Both the position numbers and the translations under genes were made by a program. A stretch of 64,000 nucleotides of DNA from Actinostola sp. cb2023 (Eukaryota; Cnidaria; Anthozoa; Actiniaria; Actinostolidae), in contig JAUJYZ010000008.1 in assembly GCA_033675265.1 (NCBI GenBank), forward strand, positions 56,001 to 120,000, written 5' to 3'. The notes beneath the pieces are model-generated. The model was not told the DNA's origin. It worked only from the letters and a program-made list of their open reading frames with translations, and made no database searches. Of the stretch, positions 43,953 to 56,122 are shown piece by piece. The first letter of the stretch is position 1. Every line of letters begins with the position of its first letter.

Positions 43953-44804
43953 GTAGCTAGACTGATGATGATGATGACTGCTGTGATGATGATGATGGTG
44001 ATTACGATGTTATTTGATGGATAGATTATTATAGTATAAAATAATCAGTGGATATTGACCATGATGTAGACTGATGATGATGACTACGTACTGCGATGAT
44101 GGTGATTATCATGATGGCCGTACATAATCCAAAATTCAAGGGGGGGAGGGAGAGTACGTATTTAACAGCAAACAAAAAATAGAACAGTTCTTTTACTTTT
44201 TTGTATCTTTTTCGCTTTGCTGGTAGGGGGACTTCCCCCTGCCCCTGTGCTGTGTACGGCCCTGGGCTGTGACGATACTGTATAAGGATAACATTATTGA
44301 AGAAAGCGTGGAAGAAGATATAACGTTGACAACACTTGATGATTCAAAGGAGTACAATATACTGAAAACCGATTTAAGATTAATTATTCTCAAAACTTCA
44401 TTTAGATGTCAGTTTCCCTTTATAACAAAGGGATATTCAACAAAGAGAAACACTTCACACCATGACAAAATAGAAAAATGAGTTTTGATCAGATAACATG
44501 TTCTAGTGTTTCTTTCAATTACCTCTGAGCTCAATAATGGTTCCGATAAGTTGATTGCTTCAGTTTTTAGTACTGGAATCTCCTTGGCACCGTTATGTGA
44601 TCTACAGCAAGAGCATAGTATCTTGAGTGAACGTATCAAAACTTCTGCATTTCAGTGTGCCAACTAATACTGAAAATTATATAAAAAATAACGTTGAACT
44701 CTAATTTTATTCATTTTTTTATTGAAAAACGCCTTTTTAAAATCAACAAATGAAGGTTTTTATCAAAGAAAATCTAGTGCCGTCGCGATACTAATCTCAT
44801 CCCC

Positions 44805-45053
44805 TATAAATACAGCAAGTGACCGAAATAGCCTCTTGTGAGTTTATCTACCCACACGCGAAGTAGTGTCAGCCCAGAAACCTTTTACAGTCTGTGTAAT
44901 TTGTGTGTAATTCAACGATTTCAAGTGTCGTGAAAGAACGTTTGTTATGATAGATATGATTATTTCAACTAGCGTTTTGTTTGCGACGAGCTTCAATGGC
45001 ATCAAGTTCCATACAAAGTTTAATCAATCAGACATTTTAAAGACGTTTTGACG
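44805..45053 (+). promoter_or_regulatory. Candidate TATA promoter with a non-coding first exon
   Basis: CCCTATAAATACAGC puts a consensus TATA box at 44805-44810. No coding frame is convincing over the next 240 bp, and GACG|GTAAGT at 45053/45054 is a strong splice donor. The nearest downstream plus-strand gene is the FAM181-like one, whose start region has an acceptor-like TTTTTTCTTATTTGAAG (ends 55141). A spliced long 5' UTR is possible but speculative. Confidence 0.3.
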
Positions 45054-46061
45054 GTAAGTTGTGCTTTTTGAAGCCAAAACGACCCGTAGGCTCATTGTCT
45101 TTTGTCGTTGCTATGGTTTTTCAGCCCCTCGTCGACATGGCAACCGGCTATGTTCACAGAGAATTTTCAAGAAGTGAAAAGATACATTCATTGCGGTCGA
45201 ATAAGAGAAGAAAAGGCAATTAATAGATACAAACGTCATCGTTACCAAGCATTATCATGCGATATGACACTTTTAATCCTGTTTTTCTCCATTTTTATCA
45301 AAAAGATGATTTTATTGACTCTGTTTTGTTGTGTTTTTGATTTCTAAAGAAGGTTTTTATAAAGCAATTTAGACTTTAAAGTCTCACAGCCTTTTAATAC
45401 GGTTAACATGCCAGTCCAAATGAGAGATGGATTATCGACCAATTCTTCAGTCCTTGTCAGCGAGATAATATCATCGGCCAAGCCTACTACTCAAGACACT
45501 TCTATTCCACAGTTATTCAAGTATTAATTTTGTTTTTATTATTTTGTTTTCGGTGCGACTTCGGTGTTTTTTAAATATATTTCTCGATCGTTTGAAAATG
45601 TCGTACCTTTATATAACCGTTTAGTTCGTACATAATAATCAAGAGAATAGAAATTGGGCAGCAAGCCTTCTCCGATGCTCTGATCATTGTACATGCTTAG
45701 ATCTTAGATCTCGATCGAGACAACGTCTCTACGGGCAATAATGACATATAGCATTGCTACTTGTTTGAGATCAGTTTGAGAGCATAAAAACAAATAATCT
45801 AAAAGGTTCATTCAAGGTGCTACTGCAATTATAATTGGTACAACCTTTTCATTCAAGACTAAGGAACGTATAACACGTGGCATATATCATGTAGAGTGGG
45901 GCGAACAGATACGGATTAAGGTCCGTGTTGCATTATGGGCAGTGTGAATTCTTGCGGTGAGGGGAGGGGGTTCAAATTCATGCTGATAAGTTGGAATCCA
46001 CAACACGGCAGTTTTCATTCGTGGATTTGTGGATATTGAAAATATATTTGAGATTAAAAAG

Positions 46062-46256
46062 GGTGTGTTGCCACCACTTTCCAATACTGTACCCCTAACC
46101 TATAAGTTACATGAGTTCCGCACAGAACCTGTCAGACCGCTTTTGAAGCCTGATATCTATACAGCCCTTTCGTACCTGTTCAAATGACCACCCAACAACA
46201 CGCCCTAACAGTTTTAATCATTTATAGCTAATGAGAATTCTTATCCATGGCTTTCT
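46062..46256. repeat. Direct duplication, copy 1 (intact, empty site)
   Basis: This roughly 195-bp block begins GTGTGTTGCCACCACTTTCC and ends CTTATCCATGGCTTTCTGT. The same block starts again at 46264, is interrupted at 46300 by a transposon, and resumes at 46979-47131. Copy 1 keeps the uninterrupted sequence TGTACCCCTAACC. Confidence 0.85.
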
Positions 46257-46299
46257 GTGAGCCGGTGTGTTGCCACCACTTTCCAATACTGTACCCCTA

Positions 46300-46978
46300 C
46301 AGGGGCGTAGCGTGCTTTTTTTCCAATGTACGCACATAGCAACGAACGCCGAAGGCGTGAGCTTGTAGGGGGGTGAGGGGGCATGCCCCCCCTGAAAATT
46401 TAGAAATCTAGAGACTCGGAAATACCATTTTCTTCGTTTTCCAGCGGACTTTCTCGCTACATAAATACATAGCTAGTAAAATGCGTTTATCACTCAGTTT
46501 TTTGGGGGGATTTATGTAAAGGTTATATAAAGGATTTATGTAAAGGATGTGTAAAGGATTTATGTAAAGGTTATGTAAAGGATTTATGTAAACGGGTTAT
46601 ATACCACTACCGCTACCGTTATCGCTAATAGCGATATAACAACCCGAGGCGAAGCCTTTGAGACTGTACTAACTACAATTATTATTATACATGCCTACAA
46701 TGACTGATTGCAAGGGGAAATTTATTGGCGACACAATCTGACGAGCGGCGAAGGCGCGGGATGCGGGGGCAAGCTCCCCGAAAAATTTTGAGGTATGGGT
46801 TCTCCAAAATAGCATTTCCTGCCTTCTGTGAGTAGTTTCCAGCAAGTTTAAACTGAGTCAGCTGTTAAGATTTTGTCTTTGATTTCAATTTTTTTAAATA
46901 TTTTTATGTTTCTTATAATATATAGATTTTAAGTATTTTAAATTGTACGCACGTGCGTATATGCACGCTACGCCCCTG
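46300..46978. mobile_element. 679-bp hAT-like non-autonomous transposon with target duplication
   Basis: The perfect 16-bp inverted ends are CAGGGGCGTAGCGTGC and GCACGCTACGCCCCTG. They are flanked by the 5-bp duplication CCCTA (46295-46299 and 46979-46983). The empty site in the neighbouring duplicate (about 46091-46100) confirms the boundaries. Sub-terminal GGGGGCATGCCCCCC-GAAAATTT-type motifs occur at both ends (46375-46400 and 46765-46795), and 46505-46590 is a minisatellite of GGATTTATGTAAA. No transposase is encoded. CAGGGGCGT ends are typical of hAT elements; a 5-bp duplication fits only some hAT groups. Confidence 0.88.
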
Positions 46979-47394
46979 CCCTAACCTAAGTTACATGAGT
47001 GGCGCTTGCTTTGTCGTTGTTCCGCACAGAACCTGTCAGAGTCTGTACAACCCTTTCGTACCTGTTCAAATGACCACCCAACAACACGCCCTAACAGTTT
47101 TAAAGCTAATGAGAATTCTTATCCATGGTTTTCTGTTTATATATGATACCCACAGGCAGTAATTACAAAGCAAGGCGGCCTGACCTACCTGCCGTTGTGG
47201 TTATATCATTTCATCTCTTGTTATTTATTGGAACGAATTTGAACAAAAGTAGTTTAAACTACCACCTGCAGGCATAAGCCATATTGTGAAATAGAAATCA
47301 TCTTTTAAAACGCGCATTTCGCGAATGGTACATATTTCTATAGTTGGAAACTATAGCGAGTACACTATGGTATCGGCTGCGTTGGTGTATAATG

Positions 47395-47477
47395 ATTCAA
47401 TGGTTAAAGAACATCTATAACACCGCAAAAAAGGAAAGTTAAGTATTCTTTTTTACGGTGTTATAGATTTCCATTGA
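47395..47477. mobile_element. Small palindromic MITE
   Basis: TCAATGGTTAAAGAACATCT + ATAACACCGCAAAAAAG is mirrored by CTTTTTTACGGTGTTATAGA + TTTCCATTGA. The element is about 83 bp. Confidence 0.8.
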
Positions 47478-47541
47478 ATATTTCCGTTGATTGCGTATAG
47501 TGAAAACAGTATAAAATTGCTACTGCTTCATTCTAAGCTGT

Positions 47542-47710
47542 TGGAGTCGTTCTCGTCATGAGTTGTAACGGTTATTACGGTACCGTTCTGTGCCGTATTG
47601 ATAGAATTTGATTGGATAAGATTAATCTGCACGCTTTTTGATTGGTTCAGAAAGGAAGCCATTTGAGTGTCAAGGTACCGTAGGTTTCCCACTCATACGA
47701 AAACGACTCT
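47542..47710. mobile_element. MITE of the AGAGTCGTTTTCGTAT family
   Basis: The ends are GGAGTCGTTCTCGT and AACGACTCT. The internal TGATTGGTTCAGAAAGGAAG and CATTTGAGTGTCA are the inverse of the cores at 34756-34909 and 61756-61925, so this copy is in opposite orientation. Confidence 0.88.
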
Positions 47711-50376
47711 GAAAATCTGATTGCCGGATTAATTCGTAATTAAGCCAAAACTTTTGACTGAACGAAGAGTCCCTTGAGCAGTAATTCCTCTTTGAAGATC
47801 CACAGTCAAATCATAGTACCAATCATCGACGCATCGGTAAATCCTGTGTGAGGCAAGACTGAACACTTGTCAGTGAAATACAATACGCAGTAATTAGCTC
47901 CATGCAAGCAGATATACGTTTTCAATCTAAATGAGAAAAAGTCTAAAAGAAATTGTTTAAATATAGAAACAATTGATCTCAATTGCTCAATTTTTTTGAC
48001 ATGCGATTAGGCAAGAGAAAGAAGTATGGTAATGGCGCCATACATGACACTTTAATGTTGTTCTACAGTCCATTTTTGTATGTATGACAGTTCAGTTCTA
48101 TACACTGTACGTTAAAGTGAAGTTACAAGGGACCAGTTTTAATGCCCTTTTAATGGCCATTTCTCTCGCAACGTCTTGTTGTACGATGATGTTTACCCAA
48201 ACATGACCTTGTTGAACGCAATTCAAAAGCCACTGCAACATGTTTCCACTCACTATGAAGAAAGTTTTAAAAGTTATCCCGTGAAACAGTGACAAAAAAC
48301 CCGCTGCTGTAATCTTGCTGTGGTGACTTATTAATTTAATTCAATGACAAAATACAACCACTTAGAACTGATTTAGTACACCTACGAGATTGGTCAAATA
48401 GACGACACACAAGCATATGTCAAAACGTTCATTTACGTTAACTCCCGCTACGAATAATAATAAATAATAATAATCTTTATTTTGAGTGGGTTTACAAATA
48501 CAGCAATACAACAATACTGGTTTCCAATATTTTCCGAACTAACTCAAAGTAAGCTAATGCAAAACAAGCTAAAGATGTGAAAATGACACTGAATATTTCC
48601 GAATACAACAAGTGCATACAAACAGCTGTTATGAAATCAATTAGAATTACAACAATCCTCTCACAGTGGGGTAGGATAAATTTAATCTAGAGTGAATAAT
48701 TCTTGACTGATTCAACTCATAATAATAATAATAATAAATAAGTTCTTGAGAAACGCATCATACAATAGTCTCGATGCTTTTAACAATTAATAAGGACAAA
48801 ACAGTGGCATCTAGAAGCCAAGACAAGCTGAAAGGATTTGGTGATAATTAAGAACCCATTCAATAGTTTGCACGTAGTTAAACCTACGTATTTAGTTAAC
48901 TTACGACGCAACTATGGATTAGATTGAGAATGATTCAGCGAAAAACAACGTGATTTGTTCGTGACGTTCGTGTCGTAACCGTGATTAAACTGGTTATTGA
49001 AGGCTATGTCCGCTAAAACATAGACACACACACAGAGTTTGACAGAACCTGTGGAACCAGGATCATGACCGTCCAAATGATTGTTATCTGCTTTTCATAC
49101 TAAAAATCAGTCACATAAATAAATTTAAAAACAACACCATAAACATTGCGTGAAAAGAGGACGAACTTTGACGTCCATACGGATTTACGAAAATTCGCGC
49201 AAAATCCAAATGGGACTATATATATACCTTTATAGCAAACTTGCTGAGCTATCTATACCGTACTGATCACTTTGCTGAACTATTTGTTCGAGTGCTTTCT
49301 ATGATCTCAGTTCTAATCCAAAATATCAACAACTTAATTACTTCAATAACTACGGTAACATAAAGAAAGAAAATGAAAAAGCGAAAAATGGGAAAAGTCC
49401 CCTGACTGGTACACTTATTGATATACTTGAATTGAAATAATTGCCCTATACCATTATGACGTAACGGCTTATTTATGAGGGGGACAGAATCGTGAAGAAC
49501 AATAGAAATTTGAACTAAATCTGCTCTGCTGAGGTTCGCTTGATTTCAAATTGGCTAGTTTCCAGATATTATGTTCATCGATGCTTTTCCCACAATATTT
49601 ACTGTGGTTGGTGACTTTTATCGCTTTCAGACGGTCTGTAAAATGCATTTATTTGGGAAATCCTTTGTGTTGTTGCTGTTTTGTCCCCCTCTAGCGACCA
49701 TGATCCTTAGCGTTTAAACAATAGATTGTTTTGATGTGACGTCATAGTGATATAGGGCAATTGATTATCTTTATTTTTATTTTTTTTAATATCTTTGTGA
49801 TTAGTTTTGTTTCACCAAAGTGTCATTTATAAATCTGTACTCGGTCACTGAAGTCATTGAGTAATGTACGTGCGTTGATAATTAATTTACGTTGATTGCT
49901 TAACAGTGATTACAAGCACGTACATCAGTAGTCTCTGTGTGTGGACAATAAATCAGATAAATAGTAATAATAATAGTCGTTCTTGTATTTTAGTTTTATG
50001 CTGTAATTAAGTTAGCAATGATTTTGATCCCGTCGTCTAATGCTATAATAATAATGTAATAGGAAATCAACAGCTGATAATTGCAACATTCCTCTATTTC
50101 ACAATGGAAGTAAACTGTATTCAGTTTTCATGAATTTGTTGCTTAAACTCAGCTTCTGTATTTCAATGTATGATTGTATTAGTTGGACAGATTTAACCAC
50201 TCTATTGTTAACTTTTTTATTTATACAAAAAAGGTTGTTAAATAATACAGATAAAGCTTGGCTTTTCAGTTCCAATCTGGCCCACATCTCAACTAATAAT
50301 AATAATCTGCAAATTTGTATGTTACAATTAACAATTACTGATCTGACTCTGATCTGCTACAATCCGTATTGTTCTG
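47711..50376. other. Gene-poor stretch with one MITE
   Basis: No coding exon is recognised. Short TAA runs occur near 48450 and 48720. The MITE at 49436-49765 is listed separately. Short open frames here have no homology visible to me. Confidence 0.5.
49436..49765. mobile_element. 330-bp MITE
   Basis: AATAATTGCCCTATACCATT + ATGACGT on the left is mirrored by ACGTCATAGTGATATAGGGCAATT on the right (about 24 bp with few mismatches). The interior is non-coding. Confidence 0.75.
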
Positions 50377-50625
50377 TTACGATGAAACGTCCGATTGCTG
50401 CTTTTAAGATGAAACGTTCGATTGCTGTTTTTAAGATGAAACGTCCGATTGCTGCTTTTAAGATGAAACGTTCGATTGCTGCTTTTACGATGAAACGCCG
50501 GTTCGATTGCTGCTTTTACGATGAAACGTTCGACTGCTGCTTTTACGATGAAGCGTTCGATTGCTGCTTTTACGATGAAACGTTCGATTGCTGCTTTTAC
50601 GATGAAACGTTCGATTGTTGCTTGT
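50377..50625. repeat. 27-bp minisatellite
   Basis: About nine copies of GATGAAACGTTCGATTGCTG + CTTTTAC/AAG. Being a multiple of 3 it stays open as MKRSIAAFK or FDCCFYDET; one copy has a CGG insertion that shifts frame. No gene context supports translation. Confidence 0.9.
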
Positions 50626-50837
50626 ACCGACTGAAATTAACTGGAATCGATATTTTGTATATTATTATTATTATTATTATTATTATTTCGATAAGCACGT
50701 TAATAGGTTACTGTGGCTTGAAATGAACCAATATTCTTGTTCAGGGTGGCACTCCATTGAAAGTCAGTAATGCTCAGTCCTCTATTCTCAGAAGTACAAC
50801 CGCTTGCACTTTCCATACTTGCGGCTAACGATAGAAA

Positions 50838-50944
50838 AAAACGCGCGCTTTTCATCAAACCTTGGAAATTCATTGGAAATGTCCAAAGCATCGCAAATTG
50901 AAAACTTGCAATGAATTTACGAGGTTTGAAGAGCGCGCGTTTCT
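50838..50944. mobile_element. 107-bp palindromic MITE beside a TAA tract
   Basis: AAACGCGCGCTTTTCATCAA + ACCTTGGAAATTCATTG is mirrored by CAATGAATTTACGAGGTTTG + AAGAGCGCGCGTTT. Confidence 0.78.
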
Positions 50945-50957
50945 TCCAACGTGTTCT

Positions 50958-51175
<218 letters not shown>

Positions 51176-51705
51176 TGCTTTAAATGCTTGTCTTTATTCT
51201 AGAATATTAAAGTAATTGAGTTAGCTATAGTCACCAGAAATCAGCTGAGAAAGGCGATTGCCAAATGTGTATGTTTCAGTCATATTATGTTTTTCCTCCC
51301 CTGGCTATATAATATGAACAAAAACCATTGTATTTTCATCAACATTTGAATGAAATTGATTGCCTAACTGCATCAGTTTTATCCGTTGGATATAGACTGC
51401 TTATTCGGTGGCACTATTCACCTTTCGTGCAACCGGGGCCTGAAATCAGCTGAAACTGAGCGATTTCTAAATGTGCATGTTTCATATTTATTTACCAAAT
51501 TCAGGTCATTCAAATGTTGATGAAAATATAATGGTTTTACTTTTATTATTAAGCAACCAAGGTCTTCTGACGGAAAAAGCATTTAATACAAGTAACTCTA
51601 TAAATCCAGCTGAACAAATCAAGTCTGACTGTCGTATAAATAAACAACTGACAAAATCGATTACTGATAATCTCGATAACTGATTCACAGTTAAATTCCT
51701 AACTT

Positions 51706-51903
51706 TTATTTCACAACATTTTCACACGGTCCGATATTGCAACAAGCAAACAATATAGAAACTAAACTGAATATAATTATCAGCGAGAAAAGTAAACACA
51801 ACTTGATTAGATTAGGAGTTCTGTAGTTCTTGGGGGTTATCGTTTCACATTGTCGGTATAAAGGCTCGGGTACGACGTGTCCGCCGTCGGTTAACTTGCT
51901 CAC
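51706..51903 (-). other. Possible exon for a small single-pass membrane protein
   Basis: A 65-codon frame with plausible codon use encodes a polar N-part (LTDGGHVVPEPLYRQCETIT), a hydrophobic segment (LCLLFSLIIIFSLVSILFA) and a Cys-containing end. It has no ATG: an upstream stop lies two codons before the first GTG, so it would need splicing in (a weak AG is present just upstream). Not recognised. Confidence 0.2.
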
Positions 51904-54900
51904 AGTCAGCTAATCACCACTCCTCGAAACAATACTTCATGCGTGGCTGTTTTATCACCTCCGTCATTGGCTTTGATTAGTTTGTAGATTAAACGAAAAA
52001 AACGGCTTCAAATGCTATTTTTACCAGCACCTACAAAATCTTATCAAAAGACGTTGTGATAGTATAAGTCGTTATTTCAATAGTTCAAGCATAGCCAGAA
52101 CTGATCAATAAATGGCTTGGTGTGGATTTTCTTTTTCATTCTTCTTATTTTTTATTATGGTCCACGTTTTAGCCTTTTCAGCGCGTGTCATTTGCTCAAC
52201 CCAGTTAATGTATGCGATAATACAGTTAATGTATTTAGAACGCACGCGGAGGGGAAAAGAGTCGTATTGAATTTCTCTCCTTTGGAGCTTCCTCTTGTAT
52301 CAAAGTTATTGAATTTTCTTTTTGAATCAGATTTCATTTTATTGTTCTTTAGCTCAACTCAACCCACTGATTTGTTTTGACACGTTCAACCCATGACATT
52401 ACTTGGTGGTTTTATAGGATCTTGAAACTCGATCTGTTTCTCGTTAAAAAACAAACTCTCGCAAAACATTTAATTTAAACCTATTTAATTTGCGATTCCA
52501 GAATCAATTTTCTATCGTGCCGTTACCGTAACAACACCGTTCCATTCCTCGCAAAAATCTTTGCGCAACAAACAAAGTTTGCCTTGCATCAACAGTTTGA
52601 ACTAAGAACTGTCTCTTCTGGTTGGATCATCATGCACTGATGTCATAAAGTCCCATATATTTCTAAAACGAGAGCCTTGAAAATCCTTTAGCAGTCAACC
52701 TTTTATGATGGTTGCTTCCACACAATATATCGGTTTTGCGGCACACGTGTGTTGGGGTGTAAATTGGCTTTGTTTCTGCGCTGTTTCAGGTCTTTTAGAC
52801 TCGCTGTGTCTACGATTTTTTATTTTTTATTTTGAACGTTATTTGAAGATCTTCTCTTTCTTTCTTCAGGATTTCTCGTTTAATACCCCAGACTCATTTC
52901 AACTGAAAATGAAAAGGAATCAGCTTTTAAGTGATAACCATATCACCACAGATATTATTTTGGACGTTTTTTTGTCCATTTAGACGGTCTAAAAATGACT
53001 GCTCATTTTTAACGTCGACTGGCTAGAATCAAAGCCTATAAGTATGGTAAAGATGTCTAAATGACAAGTACAATGGATTCCAATTGTATGGCATCAGTTC
53101 AAAGCTTGACCAACATTACTAAGTGTCAGTATTTAGGTTCTTAACGCTGAAGACATTTCGGGGGAAATATATTTACACTAGTTATCCCCCTCGATGCGTC
53201 TATATCGATGGGACAAATTCGGTAAACAATTTCATTTTCTTGTCAGATTACAATTACACAGTAGAACTGTGCAACAATGGTCAACTGAAGAGAAAATCTC
53301 CCTATAATTGCTTTTTATCTTGTATTCTCTATCGTGCTCAATAGATCAAAAGATGTACATGTAGATATGTATTTTCATTGAGAAAACGGTGTCATTTATG
53401 TTAATGTATTGCCGTTTTTACCCTAAATACTGATATTTATCCTTGACTTGTTAATTTATGGATATTAGATGATATTGCAACCATCCTGTTCGCTTGCAGA
53501 CAAACACGGAAAGCAAAGTAACACTTTTCACACGATTTTAAAATATATTCAGTTCATACACAATTATTCTTTGTCGTGAGCTCGTATTGTCTATGTGAAG
53601 GTCATCCACGGCCGGAAAAAAAATCAATATCAAAAACAAAGCTATTTCATAACAAACTTAACTCACTACTCTAGCTACGGCTTCCTTGGCAAATGCGTTT
53701 TGTAATTTTCTCTTAAAACTCATCGTGATTGTTCTTTTTGAACCTTTATTTGATCTGTTGATTATTTTTCACTTCAGAACTGCATAGCAATTTCAATTTC
53801 ATTTTCTTATTAGTACAACAATAATATCGTTTCTCTAATCGGAAATAAATGTTCTAGTAATAAAGAGGAATTCTCCAGATTAAATGGGTTTAGAGGAGTT
53901 TATAAGGGGTTTTTGTGGCCTAAGGTGTAGTAAGGCTTAGTAAGGTAAAACAAGAACTAGATCCACACATGTGATAACAAAGACACAGTCAAACAATCAA
54001 ATGATTATTTCCCTTTACACAAAACCTTCGTAGTTTTTGACACGATTGGCTTTTCATGTCCGATCGGTCTAACCATGAATTAACACTGAAATATACTTCC
54101 AAATGGCACAACTATAGCCACTAAAACGTTATGTTAAACACTCCGCTTTTGATCAATTTTTGTTGTGTGTTGCTTTTCTTTCCTTCTTTCTTTCTTTCTT
54201 TTTTGATGAATAAAGGAAAAAACAACGACCTTTGCAGTAAAATAGGGATTCAAATTTCAGAATTCATCAACTAGAATTCAGTCAAAATTCAAATAACTAT
54301 TTTTGTACTGACCGTGATTTATATCTCCCCAACATTGTCCCTAAACGTTACCGTCATTAAACTGTGCAGAATTTCTTATTTGTCAGAGTCCGCAGCAGGA
54401 ATCACTGGGACTGACTGTCGTGTTGCATTTGAACAACTAAGCAGGTTTAATAAAGAATCCAACCTACAAAGACACACTAGGTTTAATAATACTTCGGACT
54501 GAGAAATCTATCAAAGTGCATGGTAGAATGATACATTTCAACGGCAATTTAACCAATAACTGAAGAATAAAATCATTGCAAATTGGTAGTGGCTTCTTTG
54601 TCGCTTTGTTGCTCATATTTTTTTGTGTGAATAATTATCCCCTAAAAAGTTCACTGATTTTGGTTTATTTTGTGTTGAGAATTTGCTTTCTTTAAATTTG
54701 GGTGACGAATTTAGCAATCCTTTTGGAGCAATTGAATTAGTCAGTGTAACTTAATTTCGCTGTTCTTTTTGTAGTGCGGGTCTGTCTGTGTCGGAGGTAG
54801 AGTTGTATATACATCAACCATTAGGCATAAATCAAATATTGAATCCAACGCGAAATTAGCACTCCTAAGGTGACAGAGACATTGCTTAAGGTCTGAAAGG

Positions 54901-55040
54901 GCCAATCGATGTGAACCGGGCGCAGAGCAAATTCCCTCATGAATATTCGATTATACACCTGCAGAACAATTAATTTCAAGTCATTTATGAAAGAACTAAC
55001 AAACCGATACTGACTTTGCAAATAAAGTCTAGGCCGTGCG
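51904..55040. other. AT-rich stretch without recognised genes
   Basis: No repeats of note and no coding exon recognised over about 3.1 kb. Given its position upstream of FAM181 it may hold regulatory sequence, but nothing specific is visible. Confidence 0.5.
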
Positions 55041-55050
55041 GGCATAAATA
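55041..55050 (+). promoter_or_regulatory. TATA-like element upstream of FAM181
   Basis: GGCATAAATA lies about 130 bp before the FAM181 ATG, with GAGCGCGC following. Position suits a core promoter, but the first base deviates from TATAAATA. Confidence 0.35.
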
Positions 55051-55175
55051 GTGAGCGCGCTCTACCACTTACACATATCGCACCGTGTCCGACGCATCAC
55101 AGCCTTGGAATTCAGAACCGCGATCTTTTTTCTTATTTGAAGTCATTTATTTGTGAAGAGTCGTCAACAGAAGAG

Positions 55176-56091
55176 ATGTCAGGCCAAGGGAAAGGAAATA
55201 GCGACCTCCTAATGTTATCACCAAGTGAAATGAGGACGGGTTCCGCCCGAAGAGAGGATCCTCTCAATACAGGAAGTTTATTGCTCAGTTTTATGACTCA
55301 AGCTTCAGGTAATGTTAAAACAGCGCTAGAAAAACCTGCAAACTTCAAGAGAAACATCAACCATCGAAGATATCTCCAGAAACAATTGAGAAACTTTTCC
55401 AAGAGAAAGGGTGACATTCCACAAAAAAAGTCTTCCCCTGCAAAATTCAAGTCATCACAAGGAAATATTGGGAAGCAAAACTACAAATCACAAAATATTG
55501 CTTACATGAAGAGCGTTCGTGATGGCATGACATCACATAAATCTGTCTCCGAGAAGGAACGCAACGCATTTAAAAGAAAGAAACCTCCCGGCCTCTTTTT
55601 GGCAGGAACCGATAATTCCAACCTTCTCCCACGAACTCACCAGTAATGGATATCAGTATCAAGCAAGACCTGAAGATTATTCCCAAAACCCCAGCGAGAT
55701 GGAGAGTTATCTAAACGGGTGGAATAGCGCCGTGGCGTACGATTCCACACGGGAATTCTCCTCAACTGAATCCCCAGCCGACTCGATTCCTTCCATCACA
55801 TCAGAGGATGGCGGACTATCAGAGGAGTTCATGACAGGCGAAGAACTCACTCGAACTCTTGATATCAAGGATTTGTACGTCCCAGAAGTGTATTCAGCCG
55901 ATAAACTATTAAATGACGTGCAAGAAACAATGTATGCAGGGCAGATCTCGCCATCACAGTATTATTTACCATCGCCGTCACCATATAACACGGATCAAGC
56001 GTACTTTAACTTCTCTTTTGAGCATGATTCTCAAGGACTACCGCCCATTGCAATGGCCTTCTTCAGTCAAAACCCTCTAGCACAGTGTTAA
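55176..56091 (+). CDS. FAM181: FAM181-family protein (probable TEAD interactor), one-base frameshift
   Basis: The vertebrate family (FAM181A/B) is defined by a conserved N-terminal helix block and a TEAD-binding loop. Here residues 36-75 include LLSFMTQASGNVKTALEKP and NINHRRYLQKQLRNFSKRK, close to the vertebrate NVDHRKYLQKQLKRFSQK-type block. Residues 132-141 read FKRKKPPGLF. Just here the frame ends early: frame 1 stops at 55646, while the downstream coding sequence (to 56091, rich in Ser, Pro and Tyr) is in the next frame. Treating the T5 run at 55596-55600 as T4 joins them as GLFWQEP, which matches the FWEEP that follows the vertebrate loop, and gives one 304-aa single-exon protein. ATG 55176 was chosen as the first ATG in frame. 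The frameshift is either a homopolymer sequencing error or a real inactivation. Confidence 0.85.
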
Positions 56092-56116
56092 GCCGAAACA
56101 TTTGAAAATGCATGTA

Positions 56117-56122
56117 AATAAA
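56117..56122 (+). terminator. AATAAA signal after FAM181
   Basis: AATAAA occurs 26 bp after the FAM181 stop, which would make a very short 3' UTR; a later site is possible. Confidence 0.35.

Noticed and set aside
45102..45347. 81-codon plus-strand frame after the TATA/donor site
   Set aside because: Hydrophobic end but no homology, and it lies in the presumed intron after the 45053 donor.
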